Below are positions 53,255 to 62,567 of a stretch of DNA of 64,000 bases, piece after piece. The translations under genes were made by a program, and so were the position numbers. Origin of the DNA: Streptomyces sp. SID12488 (lineage in GTDB: Bacteria; Actinomycetota; Actinomycetes; Streptomycetales; Streptomycetaceae); the NCBI RefSeq assembly GCF_010548275.1, contig NZ_JAAGLT010000004.1:1-64000 (forward strand). The letters are read 5' to 3'. Within the stretch, counting starts at the first letter, position 1, and the number at the start of each line of letters is the position of its first letter. The notes under the pieces were generated by a model, which had not been told where the DNA came from, ran no database searches, and worked only from the letters and a program-made list of their open reading frames with translations.

Positions 53255-54127
53255 ATGACTGCCCGCCGCCGGCGCACAGCGCCCTCCGGAAGCGCCTTCC
53301 GGATGCTGAGGGCCGCGGTGTTCTCCGCGGTCTGTGTCGTGCTGGCCGGGGCCGGTCACACCCTCGCCTCCTGCGCCTCCGTTCCGCTGTGGACACTGGG
53401 CGCCGGTTTCCTCGGGGTCCTCGCGTGCGCGGCACCGCTCGCCGGACGGACCCGCTCGCTGCCGGGCATCGTCGCCCTGCTGGCCGTCGGCCAGACCGTC
53501 CTGCACACACTGTTCGGGCTGGGGCAGCACACCGCGTCGTCGGCGGTGGCCTCCACGGCGGCCACGACAGCCGTGACGGACACAGCCCTGGTCGCCCGGG
53601 CCGCCCGGCTGCTGTGCGGTGTGCCGCTCGCGGCGATCAGTCCGGCCCAGGCCCAGCGGATCCTCGCCGACGCGCGGATCGGTACGGGCGGTACAGGGGC
53701 GGGCACCGGTAGCGGTAGCGGTATGGACATGGGGTCCATGAGCCATTCGGCTGACGCCCTCGCGTCCGGCGGGTCCGTCACCTTCCCCTCCTCCCTCGTC
53801 TCCCTTCTGCCGACGCTGCCCATGCTGCTCGGTCACGTCCTCGCGGCCGTCGCCACCGGCTGGCTGCTGCGCCGAGGGGACCTGGCTCTGCTGCGGCTGA
53901 TGCGGCTGTCGGCGCACGGGGTGGCCGAGGGGGCGCTCGTACGATCCCTGCGCGGGGCGCTCGCGCTGGCGCGCGCACTGCGTACTGGCCTTCCGGGTAC
54001 GCCCGGTACGGCACCGCACGCACCGCGCGCGTGGACCCTCGTACCCCTCGGGCCGTCCGCCACGGAGCTCCAGCACACGGTGATCCGGCGCGGTCCGCCG
54101 GCCGCCCCGCTCGTGCTCGCCGCCTGA
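53255..54127 (+). CDS. Integral membrane protein with Met/His segment
   Basis: A 290-residue protein with about 4-5 hydrophobic helices (AAVFSAVCVVLAGAGHTLAS; LGAGFLGVLACAAPLAG; LPGIVALLAVGQTVLHTLFGLG; LLPMLLGHVLAAVATGWLL). A Gly/Ser loop contains GMDMGSMSHS, a possible copper-binding Met/His cluster. It lies immediately before an extracellular copper gene set, so a role in copper handling is a reasonable guess. ATG 53255 is chosen over the open frame at 53222 because it starts next to the basic signal-like N-terminus. Confidence 0.78.
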   Translation: MTARRRRTAPSGSAFRMLRAAVFSAVCVVLAGAGHTLASCASVPLWTLGAGFLGVLACAAPLAGRTRSLPGIVALLAVGQTVLHTLFGLGQHTASSAVASTAATTAVTDTALVARAARLLCGVPLAAISPAQAQRILADARIGTGGTGAGTGSGSGMDMGSMSHSADALASGGSVTFPSSLVSLLPTLPMLLGHVLAAVATGWLLRRGDLALLRLMRLSAHGVAEGALVRSLRGALALARALRTGLPGTPGTAPHAPRAWTLVPLGPSATELQHTVIRRGPPAAPLVLAA

Positions 54128-54326
54128 CACGACGCGACCGCTCCCCATCGGGTGACCAGGGTCTTCGGATCCGAGGGTCCGAGTCCGAGGAAGGACCGCC
54201 GTCGTGCGGCACACGCGCGTGTGCGCCGTTTCGCACCCGCGTCCCTCTTTCCTCTTTCCTCCCCGGTCTGCCGGATCCTCTCCGGCCCGTCGGGTCGGAG
54301 CTCACTCGAAGTGGAGCGCCTTCCGC

Positions 54327-55067
54327 ATGAAGGTTTCCCGTATCGCCGCCACCGGCGTCCTCGCCGGTGCCACCGTCCTCGTCCTGTCCGGCCCCGCCTT
54401 CGCGCACGTCAGCGTGTCGGCCGAGGGCACCGCCGCCAAGGGCGGCTACGCGACCGTCAACTTCAAGGTGCCGAACGAGCGCGACAACGCCTCGACCACC
54501 AAGCTCGAGGTCAGCTTCCCGACCGAGCACCCGCTCGCCTCGGTGATGCCGGAAGTGATCCCCGGGTGGACCGCCAAGGTCACCAAGGCGAAGTTGGCCA
54601 AGCCCCTCGAAATGCACGGCGAGAAGATCACCGAGGCCGTCTCCAAGGTCACCTGGACCGCCGACGCCGGCAAGGGCATCCAGGCAGGCTTCTTCCAGAA
54701 GTTCCCGCTGTCCCTCGGCCAGCTGCCCGAGGACACCGACGAGCTCGTCTTCAAGGCGCTCCAGACGTACTCCAACAAGGAGGTCGTCCGCTGGATCGAG
54801 GTCCAGAAGGACGGCGCCGAGGAGCCCGACAACCCCGCCCCGGTGCTCGCGCTCTCCGCCGCCACCGAGGACCACCACGGCGGCTCGGCGGCCTCTGCGG
54901 AGCCCACCGACCAGGCCGAGCAGGCTGCCGCGAAGACCACGACCACCGTCGCCGAGCCCGCCGACAGCAGCGACACCACCGCGCGCGTGCTGGGCGTCGT
55001 GGGCATCGTCGTCGGTGTCGCGGGCGTGGCGTACGGCGTGGCCGGCCGTCGCCGCACCACCGTCTGA
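54327..55067 (+). CDS. YcnI-family copper-binding protein
   Basis: A 246-residue exported protein. The signal peptide ends in GPAFA, so His becomes residue 1 of the mature protein (HVSVSAEG), as in YcnI copper sites, which also use a Glu and a Trp (here VRWIEV is the likely Trp). A Thr/Ala-rich stalk and a C-terminal transmembrane segment (VLGVVGIVVGVAGVAYGVAG) anchor it outside the membrane. ATG 54327; upstream frame discarded. First of the Sco/PCuAC/CopCD/DtpA group. Confidence 0.9.
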   Translation: MKVSRIAATGVLAGATVLVLSGPAFAHVSVSAEGTAAKGGYATVNFKVPNERDNASTTKLEVSFPTEHPLASVMPEVIPGWTAKVTKAKLAKPLEMHGEKITEAVSKVTWTADAGKGIQAGFFQKFPLSLGQLPEDTDELVFKALQTYSNKEVVRWIEVQKDGAEEPDNPAPVLALSAATEDHHGGSAASAEPTDQAEQAAAKTTTTVAEPADSSDTTARVLGVVGIVVGVAGVAYGVAGRRRTTV

Positions 55068-55186
55068 CACCCGCTCACCTCAGGTGCGCGCCGGGGCGTG
55101 CGGTTGTGCCGTACGCCCCCGGTGTCCCTTACACCCTTGGGTGCGCGCCTGACCTTCCACGAACAACACCTTCGGGAACTCTCCTT

Positions 55187-55840
55187 ATGCGCAAGAAGCT
55201 GTTCGCCGCGTCCGCCCTGCTCGTCGCGGCCACCCTGACCCTCTCCGCCTGCGGCAGCGGCGACGACTCCAACCAGTCCGTCGCCGATGTCTCCGTCGAG
55301 GCCGGCTCCGACAAGGCAGCCACGATCCTCGACCAGCCGTTCGAGAAGCCCGACCTCGTCCTCACCGACACCCAGGGCAAGCCGTACGACCTCCGCGCGG
55401 AGACCAAGGGCCGGCCGACGCTCATCTACTTCGGCTACACCAACTGCCCCGACGTCTGCCCGCTGACGATGAGCAACATCGCCGTCGCCAAGAAGCAGCT
55501 GTCCAGGGCCGACCAGGACAAGCTCCGCATCGTGTTCGTCACCACCGACCCGAAGCGGGACACCCCGGCCGCGCTCGGCAAGTGGCTCAAGGGCATCGAC
55601 CCCCAGGTGGTCGGCCTGACCGGCGACTTCGCCACGATCCAGGCGGGCGCCCGCACCCTCGGCATCTCCATCGAGCCGACGTCGAAGGACAAGAACGGCA
55701 AGACGATCTCGATGCACGGCACCCAGGTCATCGCGTTCTCCCCGAAGACCGACGGCGGCTATGTCCTGTACGGCGAGGACGCCACCGTCGACGACTACAT
55801 CAAGGACCTCCCCAAGATCATCAAGGGGCAGAACCCGTGA
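55187..55840 (+). CDS. Sco (SCO1/SenC) copper chaperone lipoprotein
   Basis: A 217-residue lipoprotein (lipobox LSAC) with a thioredoxin-like fold. It has CPDVC, the CxxxC copper ligands, and the distal His in SMHGTQVIAFSP. In Streptomyces, Sco supplies copper to extracellular targets including cytochrome oxidase and the radical copper oxidase GlxA. No clear ribosome site precedes ATG 55187 beyond a weak GGAA. Its stop overlaps the GTG of the PCuAC gene (GTGA). Confidence 0.93.
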   Translation: MRKKLFAASALLVAATLTLSACGSGDDSNQSVADVSVEAGSDKAATILDQPFEKPDLVLTDTQGKPYDLRAETKGRPTLIYFGYTNCPDVCPLTMSNIAVAKKQLSRADQDKLRIVFVTTDPKRDTPAALGKWLKGIDPQVVGLTGDFATIQAGARTLGISIEPTSKDKNGKTISMHGTQVIAFSPKTDGGYVLYGEDATVDDYIKDLPKIIKGQNP

Positions 55841-56307
55841 GGCGCCTCCCCATGGTGACGGCCGCGCTGCTCACGGGGGCGCTCGCCCTCACCGCGTGCG
55901 GCGGTTCGGAATCCGGGTCCGGCGACGACAGCGACGCCGGTCTGTCCGTCGGCTCCGCCTACATGCCGCAGCCGGTCTCGGACTCCATGGCCGCCGGGTT
56001 CCTCGTCATCACCAACAAGGGCGCCGCCGGTGACGTACTCACCCGCGTCACCAGCGATGTCGCGGGCGATGTCACCGTGCACAAGACCGTCGGGCAGACC
56101 ATGGAGGAGGCCGAGCGCCTAGACATCCCGGCCCACGGCGAACTGGTCCTGCAGAGCGGCGGCGACCATCTGATGTTCGAGCGGCTCAAGCGCAAGCCGC
56201 GAGAGGGCGAGAAGATCTCCGTCCAGCTGCACTTTGCCAAAACCTCGCCGATCACCGTCGAGATGCCGGTGAAGTCCGCGACGTACAACCCGAAGACCGG
56301 ACACTGA
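55837..56307 (+). CDS. PCuAC-type extracellular copper chaperone
   Basis: A 156-residue lipoprotein (lipobox LTAC). The PCuA(C) signature is visible as VHKTVGQTMEEAERLDIPAHGELVL with His and Met ligands, followed by GGDHLMFERL. It binds Cu(I) and transfers it with Sco partners. GTG 55837, overlapping the Sco stop, gives a basic N-terminus (VRRLPM) suited to export, so it is preferred over ATG 55852. Confidence 0.92.
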   Translation: MRRLPMVTAALLTGALALTACGGSESGSGDDSDAGLSVGSAYMPQPVSDSMAAGFLVITNKGAAGDVLTRVTSDVAGDVTVHKTVGQTMEEAERLDIPAHGELVLQSGGDHLMFERLKRKPREGEKISVQLHFAKTSPITVEMPVKSATYNPKTGH

Positions 56308-56326
56308 GACCGAGGGAGGGATCACC

Positions 56327-58327
56327 GTGACACAGACCATCACCCCGCGCGTGCGGCCCCTGGTGCTGCTGTTCCTCGCGGTCGCCGCCGCGCTGCTCAC
56401 CGGGCTGGCCGGCGCCGCGCCGGCCTCCGCACACGCCGCGCTCACCGGCAGCGCCCCGCAGCAGGGTGTGGTGGTCGACAAGGCCCCGACCCAGGTGACG
56501 CTGACCTTCTCCGAGAAGGTCGCGCTGTCCGACGGCGCGTTCCGCGTGCTCGACCCCAAGGGCAAGCGCGTCGACACCGGCAAGGCGACCGAGTTGAGCG
56601 GCACGACATACGGCGTCCCGCTCCACTCCGGGCTGCCCGACGGCACGTTCACCGTCGCCTACCAGGTCGTCTCGGCGGACAGCCACCCCGTCGCCGGCGC
56701 CTTCACCTTCTCCATCGGCGCCCCCTCCGTCACCTCCGTCTCGGTCTCCGACCAGACGGCGGGCGGCGGGATCGTCGGCGCCCTCTACGGCTTCGGCCGG
56801 TACGTCTCGTACGCGGGCTTCATCGTCATGGTCGGCGGCGCCGCCTTCGTCCTCGCCTGCTGGCAGCGCGGCTCCGGCGTACGGGCGCTCCAGCGGCTCG
56901 TCGTCTCCGGGTGGCTCGCGATGACCGCGGCCACACTCTCGCTGCTGCTGATGCGCGGCTCGTACACCGGCTCCGGCAAGGTCGGCGACATCTTCGACCT
57001 GGGCCTGCTCGCAGACGTCCTCCAGACCAAGACGGGCGCCGCCCTCGTCTCCCGGCTGCTGCTCCTCGCGGCCGGCGCGCTGTTCATCGCGGTCCTCTTC
57101 GGGGCGTACGCCCGGCCCGAGACGGAGTCCACAGAGGAACACGACGCCGGGGACGGAGACGGAGAGGAGCTGGACGACAGTTCCGCGAGGCGGGACCTCA
57201 CCTTCGGGCTCGGCATCGGCGGCGGTGTCGTGGCGATCGGACTCGCGGCCACCTGGGCGCTGGCCGAGCACGCCTCGACCGGTCTCCAGCCCAACATCGC
57301 GATGCCGGTCGACGTGCTCCACCTGATCGCTGTCGCCGTCTGGCTCGGCGGACTCGCGGCGCTCCTGGTCGCACTGTTCCGGGCGCCCGCCGACGCCCCG
57401 ATCGAGGGTTCGGCCGTACGCCGTTTCTCGCGCGTCGCCTTCGGCAGTGTGCTGACGCTGGTCGCGACCGGCGTCTACCAGTCCTGGCGCCAGCTCGGCT
57501 CCTGGTCGGCGCTCACCGACACCTGGTACGGACAGCTACTGCTCATCAAGATCGGGCTGGTGGTCGTCCTCGTCGGCATCGCCTACATCTCGCGCCGCTG
57601 GACCAGCCAGCTGCCGGAGACCGCCGCGGCCGAGGCGGCGGCGGGTACGGAGGGTACGGAGAGTGCTGAGGACCAGGCCGACGATCCCGAGAAGGAACCG
57701 GTCGCCGCAGCCGCCAAGGGCGGGGGTGCCAAGCGGGCCGCCCAGCTCGCCCGGCAGCGCGCCGCCGTCGACACCGCGCGGCTGAAGCGGCTGCGCAACG
57801 CCGACCCTCTGCGCTCGGGGCTGCGCCGCTCGGTGCTCGCCGAGGCGGGCGTCGCCGTCGTACTGCTCGCCGTCACAACCGTGCTGACGTCCACCGAGCC
57901 GGGCCGTACGGAGGAGGAGGCCAAGGCCGCCACCTCGACGTCGTCCTCCTCGTCGTCCTCTTCCTCCTCGGACTCGGACGGGACAGGCGCGCTGACCCTG
58001 GACATGCCCTTCGACACCGGCGGCCAGGACGGCAAGGGCCTCGTGCGGCTCGACATCAACCCCGCCCGCGTCGGCGGCAACGTCATGCACGTGTACGTGG
58101 AGCGGCCCAACGGCAGGGCGTTCGACGTGCCCGAGGTGAAGGTCGCCTTCACCCTCACCGCCAAGAGCATCGGGCCGCTGCCCGTGAACCCGGACCGCGT
58201 CGCCACCGGACACTGGACGGCGAACGAGGTCCAGATCCCCATGGCCGGCGACTGGAAGATCGCCGTGACCGTGCGGACCTCCGACATCGACCAAGTGACC
58301 GTCGACAAGAACGCGCAGATCGGCTGA
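56327..58327 (+). CDS. CopC-CopD fusion (YcnJ-like) copper protein
   Basis: A 666-residue protein. The signal peptide is followed by a CopC domain (HAALTGSAPQQG at the mature N-terminus, VSADSHPVAGAFTF with copper His) and then a CopD multispanning membrane domain (~8 helices). After a charged segment with TSTSSSSSSSS, a C-terminal extracytoplasmic domain resembles a YtkA/FixH-like fold. Such fusions are proposed to take up or distribute copper. GTG 56327 follows GAGGGAGGG. Confidence 0.93.
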   Translation: MTQTITPRVRPLVLLFLAVAAALLTGLAGAAPASAHAALTGSAPQQGVVVDKAPTQVTLTFSEKVALSDGAFRVLDPKGKRVDTGKATELSGTTYGVPLHSGLPDGTFTVAYQVVSADSHPVAGAFTFSIGAPSVTSVSVSDQTAGGGIVGALYGFGRYVSYAGFIVMVGGAAFVLACWQRGSGVRALQRLVVSGWLAMTAATLSLLLMRGSYTGSGKVGDIFDLGLLADVLQTKTGAALVSRLLLLAAGALFIAVLFGAYARPETESTEEHDAGDGDGEELDDSSARRDLTFGLGIGGGVVAIGLAATWALAEHASTGLQPNIAMPVDVLHLIAVAVWLGGLAALLVALFRAPADAPIEGSAVRRFSRVAFGSVLTLVATGVYQSWRQLGSWSALTDTWYGQLLLIKIGLVVVLVGIAYISRRWTSQLPETAAAEAAAGTEGTESAEDQADDPEKEPVAAAAKGGGAKRAAQLARQRAAVDTARLKRLRNADPLRSGLRRSVLAEAGVAVVLLAVTTVLTSTEPGRTEEEAKAATSTSSSSSSSSSSDSDGTGALTLDMPFDTGGQDGKGLVRLDINPARVGGNVMHVYVERPNGRAFDVPEVKVAFTLTAKSIGPLPVNPDRVATGHWTANEVQIPMAGDWKIAVTVRTSDIDQVTVDKNAQIG

Positions 58328-58335
58328 ATCGCACC

Positions 58336-59649
58336 ATGGCTGACCAGTCCACCAAGGAAAACAAGAAGGAAAAGGCCGTGGGAAGCGACCAGGAGAACGG
58401 CGAGCACGGCATCTCGCGTCGACGGCTGCTTGGCACCGCCGGCGCCACCGGGCTCGCGCTCGGTGCGGCGGGCGGGGCCACCGGCTATGCCGTCGGCTCC
58501 TCCGACGACTCCGGCTCCTCCTCCGGCGCCTCCAGCCCGTCCCCGGCGCTCACTTCGGTGGGCGCGGACATGGCAATGTTTCACGGGAAACATCAGCCGG
58601 GCATCACCGAGGGCCTCCAGGCCAGCGGCCATCTCGTCGCCTTCGACCTGGCGGCCGGCGCCGGCCGCACCCAGGCCGCCGCGCTGCTGCGCCGCTGGTC
58701 CGACACCGCCCAGCGGCTCATGGCGGGCGAAGCCGCCGCGCACGACGACACAGATGTCGCCCGGGACGCGGGCCCCTCGTCCCTGACCGTCACCTTCGGC
58801 TTCGGATACGGCTTCTTCGCCCGCACCGGCCTGGAGAAGCAGCGCCCGGTCGCGCTCGATCCGCTGCCCGAGTTCTCCTCCGACCACCTCGACAAGGCCC
58901 GCAGCAACGGCGATCTGTGGGTGCAGATCGGCGCCAACGACGCCCTGGTCGCCTTCCACGCCCTTCGCGCGATCCAGCAGGACGCGGGCAGCGCAGCCAG
59001 GGTCCGCTGGCAGATGAACGGCTTCAACCGGTCGCCGGGCGTCACCGGCCGGCCGATGACCGCCCGCAACCTGATGGGCCAGATGGACGGCACCCGCAAC
59101 CCGAAGCCGTCCGAGGCCGACTTCGACAAGCGCATCTTCGTGCCCGCCTCCGGCGAACCGTCCTGGATGGCGAACGGCTCCTACGCCGTCGTACGCCGTA
59201 TCCGCATGCTTCTCGACGACTGGGAGCAGCTGTCGGTCAAGCAGCAGGAGGACGTCGTCGGGCGGAAGAAGTCGAACGGGGCGCCGCTCAGCGGCGGTTC
59301 CGAGACGACCGCGATGGACCTGGAGAAGGTCGACGCCAACGGCGATCTGGTGGTCCCCATCAACGCGCACTCCCGGATCACCCGCCCCGACGAGAACGGG
59401 GGCGCGGCCATCCTGCGGCGCCCGTTCTCCTTCCACGACGGGATCGGAGCGGACGGGACGCCCGACGCGGGACTCCTCTTCGTCTGCTGGCAGGCCGACC
59501 CGCTGCGCGGTTTCGTCCCCGTCCAGCGCAAGCTCGACCGGGGCGACGCGCTGTCGCAGTTCATCCGCCACGAGTCGAGCGGCCTGTTCGCGGTACCGGG
59601 CGGGGCGGGCGAGGGGGAGTACGTGGGGCAGCGGCTGCTTGAGGGGTGA
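58336..59649 (+). CDS. dtpA: DyP-type heme peroxidase, Tat-exported (DtpA-like)
   Basis: A 437-residue DyP peroxidase. The Tat signal (ISRRRLLGTAGATGLALGAAGG) precedes the heme domain, with GQMDGTRNP (GxxDG motif, distal Asp), proximal His in INAHSRITRPDENGG and the following RRPFSF. Its setting after Sco, PCuAC and CopCD matches the Streptomyces locus in which DtpA is needed for maturation of the copper oxidase GlxA. A ParB-site-like 14-mer lies within the coding sequence at 58578. Confidence 0.94.
   Translation: MADQSTKENKKEKAVGSDQENGEHGISRRRLLGTAGATGLALGAAGGATGYAVGSSDDSGSSSGASSPSPALTSVGADMAMFHGKHQPGITEGLQASGHLVAFDLAAGAGRTQAAALLRRWSDTAQRLMAGEAAAHDDTDVARDAGPSSLTVTFGFGYGFFARTGLEKQRPVALDPLPEFSSDHLDKARSNGDLWVQIGANDALVAFHALRAIQQDAGSAARVRWQMNGFNRSPGVTGRPMTARNLMGQMDGTRNPKPSEADFDKRIFVPASGEPSWMANGSYAVVRRIRMLLDDWEQLSVKQQEDVVGRKKSNGAPLSGGSETTAMDLEKVDANGDLVVPINAHSRITRPDENGGAAILRRPFSFHDGIGADGTPDAGLLFVCWQADPLRGFVPVQRKLDRGDALSQFIRHESSGLFAVPGGAGEGEYVGQRLLEG
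58578..58591. promoter_or_regulatory. parS-like site with one mismatch inside dtpA
   Basis: GTTTCACGGGAAAC differs from the 14-bp parS consensus at one position. It lies within codons of the DtpA gene (protein segment MFHGKHQ). ParB binding is plausible but probably weaker than at the perfect site 2320-2333. Confidence 0.55.
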
Positions 59650-59773
59650 CGCGCGGCCGGTTCCCAGGCGGTGTCCGGGGCCACAAGCACGCTTGCTGGG
59701 CCCCTGTCACCCCTTGGAGCGGCAGGGCCGGGAAGCGCGCACCGGGTTCTGCAAGGGCCATTAGGGTGAGGTC

Positions 59774-60706
59774 ATGCCAGCCAGCTACGCGTATCTCGGC
59801 CCCGAGGGCACCTTCACCGAGGTTGCCCTGCGCACGCTTCCGGAGACGGCCACCCGAGAGCTGATTCCGATGGTGTCCGTGCCCGCCACGCTCGACGCGG
59901 TGCGCAGCGGTGAGGTCGAGGCCGCGTTCGTGCCGATCGAGAACTCCGTCGAGGGCGGTATCACCACCACGCTCGACGAACTGGTCGCGGGCTCCCCGCT
60001 GATGATCTACCGCGAGGTGCTGCTGTCGATCACCTTCGCGCTGCTGGTCAGACCGGGCACCAAGCTGTCGGAGATCAAGACCGTCACCGCCCATCCGGCC
60101 GCGCAGTCCCAGATCCGCAACTGGATGAAGGTCAACCTCCCGGACGTGGTCTGGGAGTCGTCCGCCTCGAACGCGGACGGTGCCCGGCTGGTGCAGGAAG
60201 GCCGCTACGACGCCGCCTTCGCGGGTGAGTTCGCCGCCGCCCGGTACGGCCTCACCGCGCTGGAGACGGGCATCCACGACGCGGAGAACGCGCAGACGCG
60301 GTTCGTCCTGGTGGGCAGGCCCGCCCGGCCCGCCGCACCGACCGGCGCCGACAAGACGTCCGTCGTCATCTGGCAGCGCGACGACCACCCCGGTGGACTG
60401 CGTGATCTGCTGGGCGAGTTCGCGGTGCGGGGCGTCAACCTGATGCTGCTCCAGTCCCGGCCGACCGGGCAGGGCATCGGCAACTACTGCTTCGCCATTG
60501 ACGCCGAGGGCCACATCTCCGACCGGAAGGTCGCCGAGGCGCTCATGGGGCTGAGGCGGATCTGTCTCAAGGTGCGGTACCTGGGTTCGTACCCGCGTGC
60601 GGACATCGGCGTCGAGGACGTGCGGGCGCCCCTGCCGGGGACGTCCGACGAGGAGTTCGTGACGGCCGCCGACTGGGTGGCCCGTTGCCAGGACGGCCGC
60701 TTCTAG
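59774..60706 (+). CDS. pheA: Prephenate dehydratase
   Basis: A 310-residue enzyme converting prephenate to phenylpyruvate. The periplasmic-binding-like catalytic domain starts YAYLGPEGTFTEVAL and contains the motif ENSVEGGITTTLDEL. The regulatory ACT domain (TSVVIWQRDDHPGGLRDLL; GVNLMLLQSRPT) would bind Phe. No chorismate mutase domain is fused, as usual in actinobacteria. ATG 59774 follows GGTGAGG. Followed by the DnaA-box cluster. Confidence 0.96.
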   Translation: MPASYAYLGPEGTFTEVALRTLPETATRELIPMVSVPATLDAVRSGEVEAAFVPIENSVEGGITTTLDELVAGSPLMIYREVLLSITFALLVRPGTKLSEIKTVTAHPAAQSQIRNWMKVNLPDVVWESSASNADGARLVQEGRYDAAFAGEFAAARYGLTALETGIHDAENAQTRFVLVGRPARPAAPTGADKTSVVIWQRDDHPGGLRDLLGEFAVRGVNLMLLQSRPTGQGIGNYCFAIDAEGHISDRKVAEALMGLRRICLKVRYLGSYPRADIGVEDVRAPLPGTSDEEFVTAADWVARCQDGRF

Positions 60707-60773
60707 CCGGTCCGTCAGCCCTTCCGCTGGCCTTCCGGCCGGTCTGCGGTCCGGTGCTACCAGCCGATTTCCG

Positions 60774-61085
60774 TTATCCACAGAAGTTATCCACAGGCTG
60801 GCTTCTCGACCTGGGGACAAGTCGACAACGGAACACCGGCCTGTCGACAAATCGCCCTACGGGCCGTCGACTCGTCCACAGCCCGGCATGCCACCCTTCG
60901 TCCACTCGTTTCCCTGGCGTAACCCCCGGGGGTTACGCATTTCCACTCGAAAGTGGGCGTTAGGGTGGTTTGCTTCGGGAATTGGCCATCTCGCGGACAC
61001 CTTTCGAAACGATCACTTCAGTAATCCACAGATCTTTCGCACAGCCTGTGGATAACTTTCCCCGGGTGTGGATTACTGTGGACGA
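60774..61085. promoter_or_regulatory. Cluster of DnaA boxes between pheA and serS
   Basis: The 571-bp pheA-serS gap has no gene but holds at least seven DnaA-box nonamers. TTATCCACA occurs at 60774 and 60787 (+) and 61047-61055 (-); TAATCCACA at 61022 (+) and 61067-61075 (-); TCGTCCACA at 60872 (+) and 61077-61085 (-). One-mismatch copies lie at 60812 and 60842 (-). A perfect 22-bp palindrome centred on CCCCCGGGGG lies at 60917-60938. This suggests DnaA titration or regulation rather than an origin, because no dnaA or dnaN gene is adjacent. Confidence 0.82.
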
Positions 61086-61277
61086 CCCCGCCCCCAAGTC
61101 CCCTTCACCGCAAGGGATTCGAGTCAACCAGGCACTGCCGCCCGACTCGTTCAGGGAAACCGGCCACCTTTCTTTGACGCCCGTCCGATACATCAACATT
61201 TCGGGCAAATGGCTACACAAGGTGTGTATGGAAATACCGAGTAGTGAGCGTCGACCCGGCACCGGTAGCCTTGGAGG

Positions 61278-62567
61278 GTGATTGACCTTCGCCTGCTCCG
61301 TGAGGACCCCGACCGTGTGCGCGCTTCGCAGCGCGCCCGTGGAGAGGACGTCGCGCTCGTCGACGCTCTCCTGTCCGCCGACGAGCGGCGCAGGTCGTCC
61401 GGCGCCCGCTTCGACGAGCTGCGTTCCGAGCAGAGGGCGCTCGGCAAGCTGATCCCCAGGGCCTCGGGCGACGAGAAGGCCGAGCTGCTGGCGAAGGCCG
61501 GGCAGCTCTCCGCCGACGTCAAGGCGGCCGACGCCGAGCAGCACGAGGCGGACGAGGAGGCCAAGAAGCTGCTCGTCCAGCTCGGCAACCTGGTCCACCC
61601 GGACGTCCCCGTAGGCGGCGAGGAGGACTTCGTCGTCCTGGAGACGCACGGCACGATCCGCGACTTCGGCGCCGAGGGCTTCGAGCCCAAGGACCACCTG
61701 GAGCTGGGCGAGGCGCTGGGCGCCATCGACGTCGAACGTGGCGCGAAGGTCTCCGGCTCGCGCTTCTACTACCTCACCGGTGTCGGCGCGCTCCTCGAGC
61801 TCGCCCTCGTCAACGCGGCGATCGCGCAGGCCACGGAGGCCGGCTTCATCCCGATGCTGACCCCGGCGCTGGTCCGCCCGCGCGCGATGGAGGGCACCGG
61901 CTTCCTCGGCCAGGCCGCGGAGAACGTGTACCACCTGGAGAAGGACGACTACTACCTGGTCGGCACCTCCGAGGTCCCCCTCGCCGCGTACCACATGGAC
62001 GAGATCCTCGACGCCGACAAGCTGCCGCTGCGCTACGCCGGCTTCTCGCCGTGCTTCCGCCGCGAGGCCGGCACCTACGGCAAGGACACCCGGGGCATCT
62101 TCCGCGTGCACCAGTTCGACAAGGTCGAGATGTTCTCGTACGTCAACCCCGAGGACGCCGAGAACGAGCACCAGCGTCTCCTGGACTGGGAGAAGCAGTG
62201 GCTGACCGCCCTCGAACTGCCCTTCCAGGTCATCGACGTGGCCTCGGGCGACCTGGGCGCCTCCGCCTCGCGCAAGTTCGACTGCGAGGCGTGGATCCCG
62301 ACCCAGGGCAAGTACCGCGAGCTGACGTCGGCCTCCAACTGCGACAGCTTCCAGGCCCGGCGCCTGTCCGTGCGGATGCGCGACACCAGCGACGGCAAGA
62401 ACAGGGTCCAGCCGCTCTCGACGCTGAACGGCACGCTGTGCGCCGTACCGCGCACGATCGTGGCGATCCTGGAGAACCACCAGCTGGCCGACGGCTCGGT
62501 GCGCGTACCCGAGATGCTGCGCCCGTATCTCGGCGGCCGGGAGCTGCTGGAGCCGGTCGCCAAGTGA
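61278..62567 (+). CDS. serS: Seryl-tRNA synthetase
   Basis: A 429-residue class II synthetase. The N-terminal coiled-coil arm (residues ~30-100) is followed by motif 2 ([29 protein letters not shown]) and motif 3 ([20 protein letters not shown]). It charges tRNA-Ser. The start GTG 61278 directly abuts GGAGG, and TAGCCT lies 6 nt upstream, so a leaderless transcript is likely. The stop overlaps the GTG of the HAD gene. Confidence 0.96.
   Translation: MIDLRLLREDPDRVRASQRARGEDVALVDALLSADERRRSSGARFDELRSEQRALGKLIPRASGDEKAELLAKAGQLSADVKAADAEQHEADEEAKKLLVQLGNLVHPDVPVGGEEDFVVLETHGTIRDFGAEGFEPKDHLELGEALGAIDVERGAKVSGSRFYYLTGVGALLELALVNAAIAQATEAGFIPMLTPALVRPRAMEGTGFLGQAAENVYHLEKDDYYLVGTSEVPLAAYHMDEILDADKLPLRYAGFSPCFRREAGTYGKDTRGIFRVHQFDKVEMFSYVNPEDAENEHQRLLDWEKQWLTALELPFQVIDVASGDLGASASRKFDCEAWIPTQGKYRELTSASNCDSFQARRLSVRMRDTSDGKNRVQPLSTLNGTLCAVPRTIVAILENHQLADGSVRVPEMLRPYLGGRELLEPVAK

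Noticed and set aside
60707..61277. Chromosomal origin oriC
   Set aside because: Only about seven strong boxes and no dnaA or dnaN next to it; better explained as an extra-oriC DnaA-box cluster.
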